Shown: positions 1 to 6,521 of the stretch, in pieces
Layout of the letters: each line of letters begins with the position of its first letter
Numbering within the stretch: the first letter of the stretch is position 1
Assembly (NCBI GenBank): GCA_017744755.1
Contig: JAGIAU010000097.1
Location: 1 to 7,730, forward strand
DNA from: Microbacteriaceae bacterium
Lineage (GTDB): Bacteria > Actinomycetota > Actinomycetes > Actinomycetales > Microbacteriaceae
DNA: 7,730 bases
Direction of reading: 5' to 3'
Notes under the pieces: generated by a model
The model's input: only the letters and a program-made list of their open reading frames with translations
Database searches by the model: none
What the model was told of the DNA's origin: nothing
Position numbers and translations under genes: made by a program

Positions 1-791
1 AACATGACGAGGCCGGCGCCGTTGCCGATGATGCCGATCTCGCCGTCGAGCTTGACGTAGTTGAGGTCGAGCGCCTTCGCCTTCGCCTCGAGCGGGTCGG
101 CCGCGGCCTTGTCCTCGAGGGCCTCGTGCTCGGGGTGGCGGAAGGACGCGTTCTCGTCGAGCGTGACCTTGCCGTCGAGCGCGAGGACCTTGCCGTTCGC
201 GTCGATGACGAGCGGGTTCACCTCGACGAGCGTGGCGTCCTCGCCCGCGTAGACGTCGTAGAGCTTGACGACGGTCGGGGCGACCTTCGCGGCGACGTCC
301 TCAGGGAAGCCGCCGGCGAGCAGGATCTCCGTCGCCTTCGCGAGATCGACGCCGACGCCGGGGACCACCTCGATCTTGGCGACGGCCTCCGGGCGCTCCT
401 CGGCGAGCTGCTCGATCTCCATGCCGCCCTGGAACGAGCAGATGGAGAGGTAGGAGCGGTTCGCACGGTCGAGCAGCACGGAGAAGTAGAACTCCTGCAG
501 CGGGAAGGACGCACCCTCCGCGACCATGACGCGGTGCACGACGTGGCCCTTGATGTCGAGGCCGAGGATCGCCTGCGCGGCCTCGTACGCCTCGTCGGGG
601 GTCTTCGCGACCTTGACGCCGCCGGCCTTGCCGCGGCCGCCGGTCTTGACCTGGGCCTTGACGACGGTCACGCCGCCGATCCGCTCGGCGGCCGCCTTCG
701 CCTCCTCAGGGGTGTCGGCGATGATGCCCTGGAGCACGGGGACCCCGTACTTCTCGAAGATGTCACGGGCCTGGTACTCGTACAGATCCAC
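1..791 (-). CDS. sucC: Succinyl-CoA ligase (ADP-forming) beta subunit, N-terminal part (3' end outside window)
   Basis: This is the beta subunit of succinyl-CoA synthetase, the TCA-cycle enzyme that converts succinyl-CoA to succinate with formation of ATP or GTP, working in the cytoplasm with the alpha subunit SucD. The first 263 residues are visible; family members have roughly 390, so about the last third lies beyond base 1. The protein opens with VDLYEYQARDIFEKYGVPV, the typical start of the family. It continues with the ATP-grasp nucleotide-binding segment (VVKAQVKTGGRGKAGGVK, residues 43-60). The Mg-binding region follows: Asn192 in VEVNPLV and Asp206 in LALDGK, aligning with E. coli Asn199 and Asp213. 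The LNYVKLDGEIGIIGNGAGL stretch lies near residues 243-261. The GTG start is chosen because the family N-terminus begins there and a good GAGGGAAG ribosome site sits 6 bases upstream. It is transcribed divergently from metH; sucD would be expected just outside the left edge. Confidence 0.96.
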   Translation of the reverse strand, partial: MDLYEYQARDIFEKYGVPVLQGIIADTPEEAKAAAERIGGVTVVKAQVKTGGRGKAGGVKVAKTPDEAYEAAQAILGLDIKGHVVHRVMVAEGASFPLQEFYFSVLLDRANRSYLSICSFQGGMEIEQLAEERPEAVAKIEVVPGVGVDLAKATEILLAGGFPEDVAAKVAPTVVKLYDVYAGEDATLVEVNPLVIDANGKVLALDGKVTLDENASFRHPEHEALEDKAAADPLEAKAKALDLNYVKLDGEIGIIGNGAGLVM

Positions 792-797
792 CGGGTG

Positions 798-805
798 CTT
801 CCCTC
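798..805 (-). promoter_or_regulatory. Ribosome binding site of sucC
   Basis: GAGGGAAG on the minus strand, 6 bases before the GTG at 791. It supports GTG as the start codon, in agreement with the conserved N-terminus of the protein. Confidence 0.7.
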
Positions 806-856
806 GTTCTCGTCGATCGACGCTGGCGAAATGGGCCGCGATCAAGCCTACGCCCG

Positions 857-877
857 CTGTTCAGTCCCGCTGACCAG
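857..877. promoter_or_regulatory. Imperfect inverted repeat in the sucC/metH divergent intergenic region
   Basis: CTGTTCAG, then TCCCG, then CTGACCAG. The arms match at 7 of 8 positions around a 5-base centre. It lies between the divergent sucC and metH starts (66 bases from the sucC start, 45 from the metH GTG) and overlaps the candidate metH -35 element. Its geometry suits a dimeric regulator, but I do not recognise the motif as the site of a named regulator. A chance match is possible at this GC content. Confidence 0.3.
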
Positions 878-889
878 AGTGCCTACCTT
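860..889 (+). promoter_or_regulatory. Candidate metH promoter
   Basis: TTCAGT at 860-865 resembles a -35 box and TACCTT at 884-889 resembles a -10 box, with an 18-base spacer. Transcription would start near 895, giving a short leader of about 25-30 bases that contains the GGAGG at 904-908. I saw no cobalamin riboswitch or other structured leader in 792-921. The call rests on weak consensus matches only. Confidence 0.3.
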
Positions 890-903
890 CGTAGCCATCC
901 GGC

Positions 904-908
904 GGAGG
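904..908 (+). promoter_or_regulatory. Ribosome binding site of metH (decides start)
   Basis: GGAGG lies 13 bases before the GTG at 922 and 22 bases before the in-frame ATG at 931. The spacing to GTG is long but acceptable, while the spacing to ATG is too long. This favours GTG 922, although a start at ATG 931 (three residues shorter) cannot be excluded. Confidence 0.5.
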
Positions 909-921
909 CGGCTCGGCTACC

Positions 922-3900
922 GTGACCCGCATGATCCGCACCGTCGTCGACGCCCGCTCCGCCGTCCTGACCGATCGCGCCGCCGCGCTGCTGGCCGCGA
1001 TCCGCGAGCGCGTCGTCATCGCGGACGGCGCGATGGGCACGATGCTGCAGGCGAACGCGCCGACGCTCGCCGACTTCGAGGGCCACGAGGGCTGCAACGA
1101 GGTGCTCAACGTCACGCGACCCGACCTCATCGGCGCGATCCACGACGCCTACTTCGAGGTCGGCATCGACGCGGTCGAGACGAACACCTTCGGCGCGAAC
1201 TGGTCGAACCTCTCCGACTACGGCATCGACGACCGGATCGAGGAGCTGGCCCGCGCGGGCGCCCGGATCGGGCGGGAGCGCGCCGAGGCGTGGGAGGCGA
1301 AGGACGGCCGGCTCCGCTGGGTGCTCGGCTCGATGGGCCCGGGCACGAAGCTGCCGAGCCTCGGGCACGTGAGCTACGAGCACCTCAAGGAGACGTTCGC
1401 GATGCAGGCGAAGGGGCTCATCGAGGGCGGCGCCGACGCCTTCCTCGTGGAGACGAGCCAGGATCTGCTGCAGACGAAGGCGGCGATCAACGGCTGCAAG
1501 CTCGCCATGGCGGAGACCGGCGTCCGCCTTGCGCTCTTCGCCGAGGTGACGATCGAGACGACCGGCACCATGCTCATGGGCTCGGAGATCGGCGCCGCGC
1601 TCACCGCGCTCGAGCCGCTCGGCCTCGACGCGATCGGCCTCAACTGCGCGACGGGCCCCGCGGAGATGAGCGAGCACCTCCGCCACCTCGCGAAGCACGC
1701 GCGGATCCCCGTGCTCTGCATGCCGAACGCGGGCCTCCCGGTCCTCGCCGCCGACGGCGCGTTCTATCCCCTGACGCCGCCGGAGCTCGCGACGGCGCAC
1801 GAGCAGTTCGTGCGCGAGTTCGGGCTCGGGCTCGTCGGCGGCTGCTGCGGCACGACGCCGGAGCACCTGCGGGCCGTCGTCGAGCGGCTGCGCGGCGTGA
1901 CGCGCACCGAGCGGCCGTCCGAGCCGGAGCCCGCGGTCGCGAGCCTCTACCAGGCGGTCGCGCTCGACCAGGACACCTCCTATCTCGCGATCGGCGAACG
2001 CACCAACGCGAACGGCTCGAAGGCGTTCCGCGAGGCGATGCTCGCCGAGAACTGGGACGAATGCGTCGAGATCGCGAAGGCGCAGATCCGCGGCGGCGCG
2101 CATCTGCTCGACGTCTGCGTCGACTACGTCGGCCGGGACGGCGCGGGGGACGCCCGGGAGATCGTGTCGCGCTTCGCGAGCGCCTCGACCCTGCCGCTCG
2201 TGATGGACTCGACGGAGCCCGCGGTCATCCGGGCGGGCCTCGAGCTCATCGGCGGCCGGCCCGTCGTCAACTCGGTCAACTTCGAGGACGGCGACGGACC
2301 CGCCTCCCGCTTCGGGCGCATCATGCCGCTCGTCGTCGAGCACGGCACGGCCGTCGTCGCGCTCACGATCGACGAGCAGGGGCAGGCGCGCACGACCGAG
2401 GGCAAGGTGCGGATCGCCTCCCGCCTCATCGACACCCTCGTGGGCGACTGGGGCCTGCGCGTCTCCGACATCATCGTCGACTGCCTGACGTTCCCCATCG
2501 CGACGGGGCAGGAGGAGACGCGGCGCGACGCCATCGAGACGATCGAGGCGATCAGAACGCTCACCGCCAAGTACCCCGGCATCCACTCCACGCTCGGCGT
2601 GTCGAACGTGTCCTTCGGCCTGAACCCGGCGGCGCGCATCGTGCTCAACTCGGTGTTCCTGCACGAGGCCGTCGAGGCGGGGCTCACCTCGGCGATCGTC
2701 GACGCCGCGAAGATCGTGCCGCTCGCCTCCATCCCGGACGAGCAGCGGAGGGTCGCCCTCGACCTCGTCTGGGACCGGCGCGAATACGCGGAGGACGGGA
2801 CGCTCGTCTACGACCCGCTCGCCGCGATGCTGGACCTGTTCGCGGGCGTCGACACGGCGGCGATCCGCGACCAGCGCGCCGCCGAGCTCGCCGCCCTGCC
2901 GGTCGGCCGGCGGCTCGAGCGCCGCATCATCGACGGCGAGGCGAAGGGCCTCGAGGCCGACCTCGACCTCGCCCGCGCGGGCGGCATGGCCGCGCTCGAC
3001 ATCGTGAACGTGCACCTCCTGGAGGGCATGCGCGTCGTCGGCGAGCGCTTCGGCGCCGGCGAGATGCAGCTCCCCTTCGTCCTGCAGTCCGCCGAGGTGA
3101 TGAAGCAGGCGGTCGCGCTCCTCGAGCCGCACATGGAGCGTTCCGAGGCGGCCGGTCGCGGCCGGATCGTGCTCGCGACCGTCCGCGGCGACGTGCACGA
3201 CATCGGCAAGAACCTCGTCGACATCATCCTGAGCAACAACGGCTACGACGTCGTCAACCTCGGCATCAAGCAGCCGATCGCCGACATCATCGCCGCCGCC
3301 GAGGAGCATCAGGCCGACGTCATCGGCATGTCCGGCCTGCTCGTGAAGTCGACCGTCGTCATGAAGGAGAACCTCGAGGAGCTCACCGCCCGCGGGCTCG
3401 CCGAGCGCTGGCCCATCATCCTCGGCGGCGCAGCGCTCACGCGGGCGTACGTCGAGGACGACCTCGCGGGGCAGTTCGACGGCGAGGTCCGGTATGCGAA
3501 GGACGCCTTCGAGGGACTCTCGCTCATGGAGCCGCTCGTCGCGATCGCGCGCGGCGCGGCGCGGGACGCCGTCGGCCTGCCGGCGCTGAAGAAGCGCATC
3601 CACACCCGGTCCGCGCTCATCGAGACGCCGGTCGAGGACCTGCCCGCGCGCTCCGACGTCGCGCTCGACAACCCCGTGCCGGCGCCGCCGTTCTGGGGCA
3701 CGCGGATCGTGCGCGGCTTCGCGCTGAGCGAGTTCGCCGCCTTCCTCGACGAGCGCGCGACGTTCCTCGGGCAGTGGGGGCTGAAGCCGGGCCGCGGCTC
3801 GGACGGGGCCTCGTACGAGGAGCTCGTGGCGACCGAGGGCCGGCCGCGCCTGCGCTACTGGCTCGACAAGATCCTCGCCGAGGGCCTCATCGACCCCTCG

Positions 3901-4536
3901 GTCGTCTACGGCTACTTCCCCGCGGTCGCCGAGGGCGACGACGTCGTCGTGCTGCACCACGGCGACGACCCCTCGGGAGCGCTCGGCGTGCCGGGGCTGC
4001 TCGCGCCGGACGGCGGCTCGGGCGGTCCCATCGGCACCGAGCGGCTCCGCTTCACGTTCCCGCGGCAGCGGCGCGACCGGCACCTCGACCTCGCCGACTT
4101 CCTCCGCGGACGCGCGACCGGTGAAGTGGACGTCCTCGGGCTCCAGCTCGTCACCGCCGGTCAGCGCGTCTCCGATGCGACCGCGAAGCTCTTCGCGGAG
4201 AACAAGTACCGCGACTACCTCGAGCTGAACGGCCTCGGCATGCAGCTCACCGAGGCCCTCGCCGAGTTCTGGCACTCGCGGATCCGCGCCGAGCTCGGCT
4301 ACGCCGACGAGGAGCCGTCCGAGGTCGAGGGGCTGTTCAAGCTGCGCTACCGCGGCGCCAGGTTCTCCCTCGGCTACCCGGCCTGCCCCGAGATGGAGGA
4401 CCGCACGAAGGTCGTCGAGCTGCTGCGGCCTTCGCGGATCGGGGTGGAGCTCTCCGAGGAGCTGCAGCTGCACCCCGAGCAGTCGACCGACGCCTTCGTC
4501 TTCCACCACCCGGAGGCGAAGTACTTCTCGGTATGA
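922..4536 (+). CDS. metH: Cobalamin-dependent methionine synthase
   Basis: Cytoplasmic 5-methyltetrahydrofolate:homocysteine methyltransferase, the last step of methionine synthesis; cobalamin carries the methyl group from 5-methyl-THF to homocysteine. At 1204 residues it is full length (E. coli 1227). The homocysteine domain (about 25-325) has DGAMGTMLQ and the zinc cysteines Cys242 (GLNCATG) and Cys308/Cys309 (GGCCGTTPEH). The pterin-binding domain (about 350-610) begins near AIGERTNANGS. The cobalamin cap and binding domains follow (about 645-880). DVHDIGKN holds His759, the lower axial cobalt ligand, with Asp757 and Ser810 (MSGLLVKST) completing the ligand triad. The C-terminal reactivation domain (about 915-1204) has Asp943, Glu1111, and Arg1147 and Tyr1152 in RFSLGYPACPE, matching the AdoMet-binding residues of the E. 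coli enzyme. The gene faces metF tail to tail, and metF makes its folate substrate. No domain or key residue appears to be missing. Confidence 0.98.
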   Translation: MTRMIRTVVDARSAVLTDRAAALLAAIRERVVIADGAMGTMLQANAPTLADFEGHEGCNEVLNVTRPDLIGAIHDAYFEVGIDAVETNTFGANWSNLSDYGIDDRIEELARAGARIGRERAEAWEAKDGRLRWVLGSMGPGTKLPSLGHVSYEHLKETFAMQAKGLIEGGADAFLVETSQDLLQTKAAINGCKLAMAETGVRLALFAEVTIETTGTMLMGSEIGAALTALEPLGLDAIGLNCATGPAEMSEHLRHLAKHARIPVLCMPNAGLPVLAADGAFYPLTPPELATAHEQFVREFGLGLVGGCCGTTPEHLRAVVERLRGVTRTERPSEPEPAVASLYQAVALDQDTSYLAIGERTNANGSKAFREAMLAENWDECVEIAKAQIRGGAHLLDVCVDYVGRDGAGDAREIVSRFASASTLPLVMDSTEPAVIRAGLELIGGRPVVNSVNFEDGDGPASRFGRIMPLVVEHGTAVVALTIDEQGQARTTEGKVRIASRLIDTLVGDWGLRVSDIIVDCLTFPIATGQEETRRDAIETIEAIRTLTAKYPGIHSTLGVSNVSFGLNPAARIVLNSVFLHEAVEAGLTSAIVDAAKIVPLASIPDEQRRVALDLVWDRREYAEDGTLVYDPLAAMLDLFAGVDTAAIRDQRAAELAALPVGRRLERRIIDGEAKGLEADLDLARAGGMAALDIVNVHLLEGMRVVGERFGAGEMQLPFVLQSAEVMKQAVALLEPHMERSEAAGRGRIVLATVRGDVHDIGKNLVDIILSNNGYDVVNLGIKQPIADIIAAAEEHQADVIGMSGLLVKSTVVMKENLEELTARGLAERWPIILGGAALTRAYVEDDLAGQFDGEVRYAKDAFEGLSLMEPLVAIARGAARDAVGLPALKKRIHTRSALIETPVEDLPARSDVALDNPVPAPPFWGTRIVRGFALSEFAAFLDERATFLGQWGLKPGRGSDGASYEELVATEGRPRLRYWLDKILAEGLIDPSVVYGYFPAVAEGDDVVVLHHGDDPSGALGVPGLLAPDGGSGGPIGTERLRFTFPRQRRDRHLDLADFLRGRATGEVDVLGLQLVTAGQRVSDATAKLFAENKYRDYLELNGLGMQLTEALAEFWHSRIRAELGYADEEPSEVEGLFKLRYRGARFSLGYPACPEMEDRTKVVELLRPSRIGVELSEELQLHPEQSTDAFVFHHPEAKYFSV

Positions 4537-4545
4537 GCGGAACGC

Positions 4546-4560
4546 CCGGGGCGCGCCCGG
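4546..4560. terminator. Possible weak bidirectional terminator between metH and metF
   Basis: CCGGG (4546-4550), loop GCGCG, CCCGG (4556-4560) forms a short GC hairpin in the 42-bp gap between the two convergent genes. No T-run follows on either strand, so it is not a classical intrinsic terminator. Its position is the only strong support. Confidence 0.3.
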
Positions 4561-4578
4561 CCTCGCGTCGACTGGCGA

Positions 4579-5586
4579 CTACGCGCTGAGCAGCGCGTCG
4601 TCGCGCGCCGCCGCGCCGGTGCGCTCCGCCACCGCGTCGAGGACGCGGAGCGTCGACTCGTGCTCGTTGAACGTGAAGTAGTGCACGGACGGCGCGCCGC
4701 CGGCCAGGACGTCGACGACGAGGTCCGTCGCGAAGCCGATGCCGATCTCCGCGGCCGCCTCGGGCGAGGGGGCGTTCTGCAGCGCGGCGAGCAGCTCGGC
4801 CGGCGGCTCCTGGCCGGCGAGCTCGGCGAGGCGGACGAGGCGCCGGGCCTGGGTGAGCGGGGCGATGCCGGGGACGATCTCCATGGTGACGCCGGCCGCC
4901 CGGGCCCGCGCGACGTACTCGAGGTACTCGTCCGCCTGGAAGAACGCCTGGGTGATCGCATAGCGGGCGCCCGCGGCCTGCTTCTCGAGCAGCGCGTCGA
5001 GGTCGGCCCAGCGGGAGGCCTGGCGCGGGTGGCCGCTCGGGAAGGCGGCGACGGCGACGACGGGGCGCGGCGGCAGAACGTGCTGCTCCGCGGCGACCTT
5101 CGCGTCCGGGTACCACTCGGGCGCGTGCGGGGTGCGCGCGGGCGCGTCGCCCGGATCGCCGCCGGCGACGCGGTGGATGAGGTCGACGAGCTCGCTCGCG
5201 GAGCCGAAGGCGCCGAGCTCGTCGGGACGGTCGGCCGGCGGGTCGCCGCGCAGCGCGAGGAAGTCCTCGATGCCGACGTCGAGGAACTCCTGGATCCGCG
5301 TCGTCGCCTCGGCGACGTCGGAGCCGACCGCCGTGAGGTGGGCGACGGGACGGACGCGGGTGTGCCGCAGGATGTAGGTCAGCACCGTGAGCGAGCGGTC
5401 GCGGGTCGAGCCGCCGGCGCCGAAGGTCACGGAGAAGAACATCGGCTCGGTCGCCGCGAGCCGGTCGATCGTCAGGCCGAGCTGGAGCGCGGCGATGTCG
5501 TTGCGCGGCGGGAACAGCTCGCAGGAGTGCCGCGGCGCCTGCCCGAGGCGGGCGGCGGCCAGGCGGCCTGGGATGTCGAGCGCCAT
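4579..5586 (-). CDS. metF: 5,10-methylenetetrahydrofolate reductase
   Basis: FAD-dependent TIM-barrel enzyme that reduces 5,10-methylene-THF to 5-methyl-THF, the methyl donor for methionine synthase. The protein has 335 residues (E. coli MetF 296). Visible family motifs are SCELFPPR near the N-terminus (Glu23 aligns with the catalytic Glu28 of E. coli), VTFGAGGSTRDR (53-64), LRGDPP with Asp115 (E. coli Asp120), AAFPSGHP (180-187), ITQAFF with Gln213 (E. coli Gln183), EIVPGIAPL (236-244) and VHYFTFNEH (301-309). The extra length lies mostly in a Pro/Ala-rich loop at about residues 142-175, before AAFPSGHP; the usual Glu of the FPEGHP motif is Ser here. The start at 5586 has a good AAGGGAG site 7 bases upstream. 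The frame is open further upstream and an ATG at 5679 would add 31 Arg/Pro-rich residues, but it lacks a ribosome site and family resemblance. The gene is convergent with metH, in line with their joint role. Confidence 0.96.
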   Translation of the reverse strand: MALDIPGRLAAARLGQAPRHSCELFPPRNDIAALQLGLTIDRLAATEPMFFSVTFGAGGSTRDRSLTVLTYILRHTRVRPVAHLTAVGSDVAEATTRIQEFLDVGIEDFLALRGDPPADRPDELGAFGSASELVDLIHRVAGGDPGDAPARTPHAPEWYPDAKVAAEQHVLPPRPVVAVAAFPSGHPRQASRWADLDALLEKQAAGARYAITQAFFQADEYLEYVARARAAGVTMEIVPGIAPLTQARRLVRLAELAGQEPPAELLAALQNAPSPEAAAEIGIGFATDLVVDVLAGGAPSVHYFTFNEHESTLRVLDAVAERTGAAARDDALLSA

Positions 5587-5593
5587 GTCGCGG

Positions 5594-5600
5594 CTCCCTT
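5594..5600 (-). promoter_or_regulatory. Ribosome binding site of metF (decides start)
   Basis: AAGGGAG on the minus strand, 7 bases before the ATG at 5586. It selects this start over the in-frame ATG at 5679, which has no such site. Confidence 0.7.
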
Positions 5601-5681
5601 CACTCGGTCTCGGTCTGATCGACGTCGATCGCGGGTGCCGGGCTCGGCGTTCGCTCGGCCGCGGGTCGCGGCGTTCCATCG

Positions 5682-5690
5682 AGGGTAGCA
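5682..5690 (-). promoter_or_regulatory. Candidate extended -10 of a metF promoter
   Basis: TGCTACCCT on the minus strand fits an extended -10 (TG-n-TAnnnT). No convincing -35 lies at the right distance. Transcription would begin near 5675 with a leader of about 90 bases. That start falls downstream of the ATG at 5679, again favouring the metF start at 5586. I saw no S-adenosylhomocysteine or SAM riboswitch core in the leader. The element is in the only relatively AT-rich stretch of the neighbourhood. Confidence 0.35.
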
Positions 5691-5699
5691 TGCCGTCGC

Positions 5700-5721
5700 C
5701 GCGAAATCGCGTTCTGATCAG
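5700..5721. promoter_or_regulatory. Two small palindromes upstream of metF
   Basis: CGCGA-AA-TCGCG at 5700-5711 is a 5-2-5 inverted repeat, and CTGATCAG at 5714-5721 is a perfect 8-base palindrome containing the stop codon of the upstream S-component gene. Both lie just upstream of the candidate metF -10 element, where regulator sites are common. Each alone could easily occur by chance. Confidence 0.25.
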
Positions 5722-6521
5722 GGCTTTTGTACCACTATCCCGATAGTGGTCGACGGATCGCCCGGCCTCGGCCCCGCTCCCGGCAGTCCCGCGCGGCGCA
5801 GCGCGGCGAGCACCGGCCGGCCCAGCAGCGAGACGCCGAGGACGGTGGTGAACGCCCTGACGACATCCCAGGTGAGCGTCGACGTCGCCAGGGAGTACAG
5901 CCAGAAGCTCGCCAGGTTCTCCCCGGCCGAGGCCGCGGGGTCGTACGCGATCGACGCCTCGAAGCCGACCGCGAAGGGCCAGAACCACAGGTTCGACACG
6001 AGGCCGTAGCCGATCGACGCGACGGCGCCGTACGCCGCGAGCAGGACGAGCTCCCCCGTGCGGCTCCGGATCGCCGGCAGCAGCCCGGCGCCGGCGGCGA
6101 CCCACGCGCAGGCGAACATCTGGAACGGCGTCCACGGCCCGAAGCCGCCCGTCACCGCGCTCGACACCGCGATGACGCAGACGCCGAGCAGGAAGCCGAA
6201 GCGCGCCCCGAGCGCGCGGCCCGCGAGCACGAGGACGATGAACACCGGCTCGACGCCGCCGATCCCCCCGCCCGCGACGCGCACCGCCGCGCCGATCGCC
6301 GCGAGCACGCCGAGCAGGGCGATCGTCCTCGCGGAGACCAGCCCGCGGTCGAGAGCGACCGCGAGCGCGACGACGAGCGCCGGCACGAGCGCGAGCGCGA
6401 CCCAGGGCAGCGCCGCCTGCGCCTGCGGCGGCGCCGCGGCGGCGAAGAACGGCCACGCGAAGCCCGCGACCGCGGCGGCGCTGCCGAGCACGAGCGCCCA
6501 GGCGGACAGTCGGGCGCTCAT
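5718..6521 (-). CDS. ECF transporter S component, putative cobalamin-specific (CbrT-like)
   Basis: Integral membrane substrate-binding subunit of an energy-coupling-factor vitamin transporter. The 267 residues form about six hydrophobic segments, roughly 6-27, 38-58, 63-82, 90-122, 131-150 and 157-184, with a last one near 205-235. Segments rich in small residues carry GGVEPVF (88-94), FGPWTPFQMFACAW (127-140) and SNLWFWPF (176-183), which I recognise as conserved in an actinobacterial S-component family. From memory, comparative genomics links that family to cobalamin uptake (CbrT). The adjacent cobalamin-dependent metH agrees with this, but substrate is inference. The ATG overlaps the stop of the upstream ATPase gene as ATGA (6518-6521), so the two are probably translationally coupled. 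No strong ribosome site precedes it, and 33-bp repeats begin 12 bases upstream. The C-terminal tail after about residue 243 is unusual: its final codons contain a perfect 20-bp inverted repeat. No T-component gene is seen; it may lie beyond the right edge. Confidence 0.85.
   Translation of the reverse strand: MSARLSAWALVLGSAAAVAGFAWPFFAAAAPPQAQAALPWVALALVPALVVALAVALDRGLVSARTIALLGVLAAIGAAVRVAGGGIGGVEPVFIVLVLAGRALGARFGFLLGVCVIAVSSAVTGGFGPWTPFQMFACAWVAAGAGLLPAIRSRTGELVLLAAYGAVASIGYGLVSNLWFWPFAVGFEASIAYDPAASAGENLASFWLYSLATSTLTWDVVRAFTTVLGVSLLGRPVLAALRRAGLPGAGPRPGDPSTTIGIVVQKP
5731..5750. promoter_or_regulatory. Perfect 20-bp inverted repeat, candidate operator
   Basis: ACCACTATC-CC-GATAGTGGT is a perfect 9-2-9 inverted repeat. 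On the minus strand it codes for TTIGIVV near the end of the S-component protein. It lies about 145 bases upstream of the metF start and 41 bases upstream of the candidate extended -10. No T-run follows the stem on either strand, so a factor-independent terminator is unlikely. A protein-binding operator or an RNA hairpin stabilising the 3' end of the transport-operon mRNA are both possible. I do not recognise a known regulator motif. Confidence 0.5.

Noticed and set aside
126..4124. A 1332-codon plus-strand open frame crossing sucC and metH in another phase
   Set aside because: It spans two real genes on opposite strands, and its translation is Arg/Ala/Gly-rich with no recognisable domain. 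It is a product of base composition.
883..4509. A 1208-codon open frame antisense to metH
   Set aside because: It mirrors metH almost end to end, and its translation is a low-complexity Asp/Glu/Val/Leu/Arg sequence with no family motifs. This is the usual antisense shadow of a GC-rich gene; metH has every expected catalytic residue.
5587..5680. Possible SAM or S-adenosylhomocysteine riboswitch in the metF leader
   Set aside because: Such switches can precede metF or metH, so I looked, but I could not find the conserved core segments or a convincing pseudoknot in this roughly 90-base stretch.
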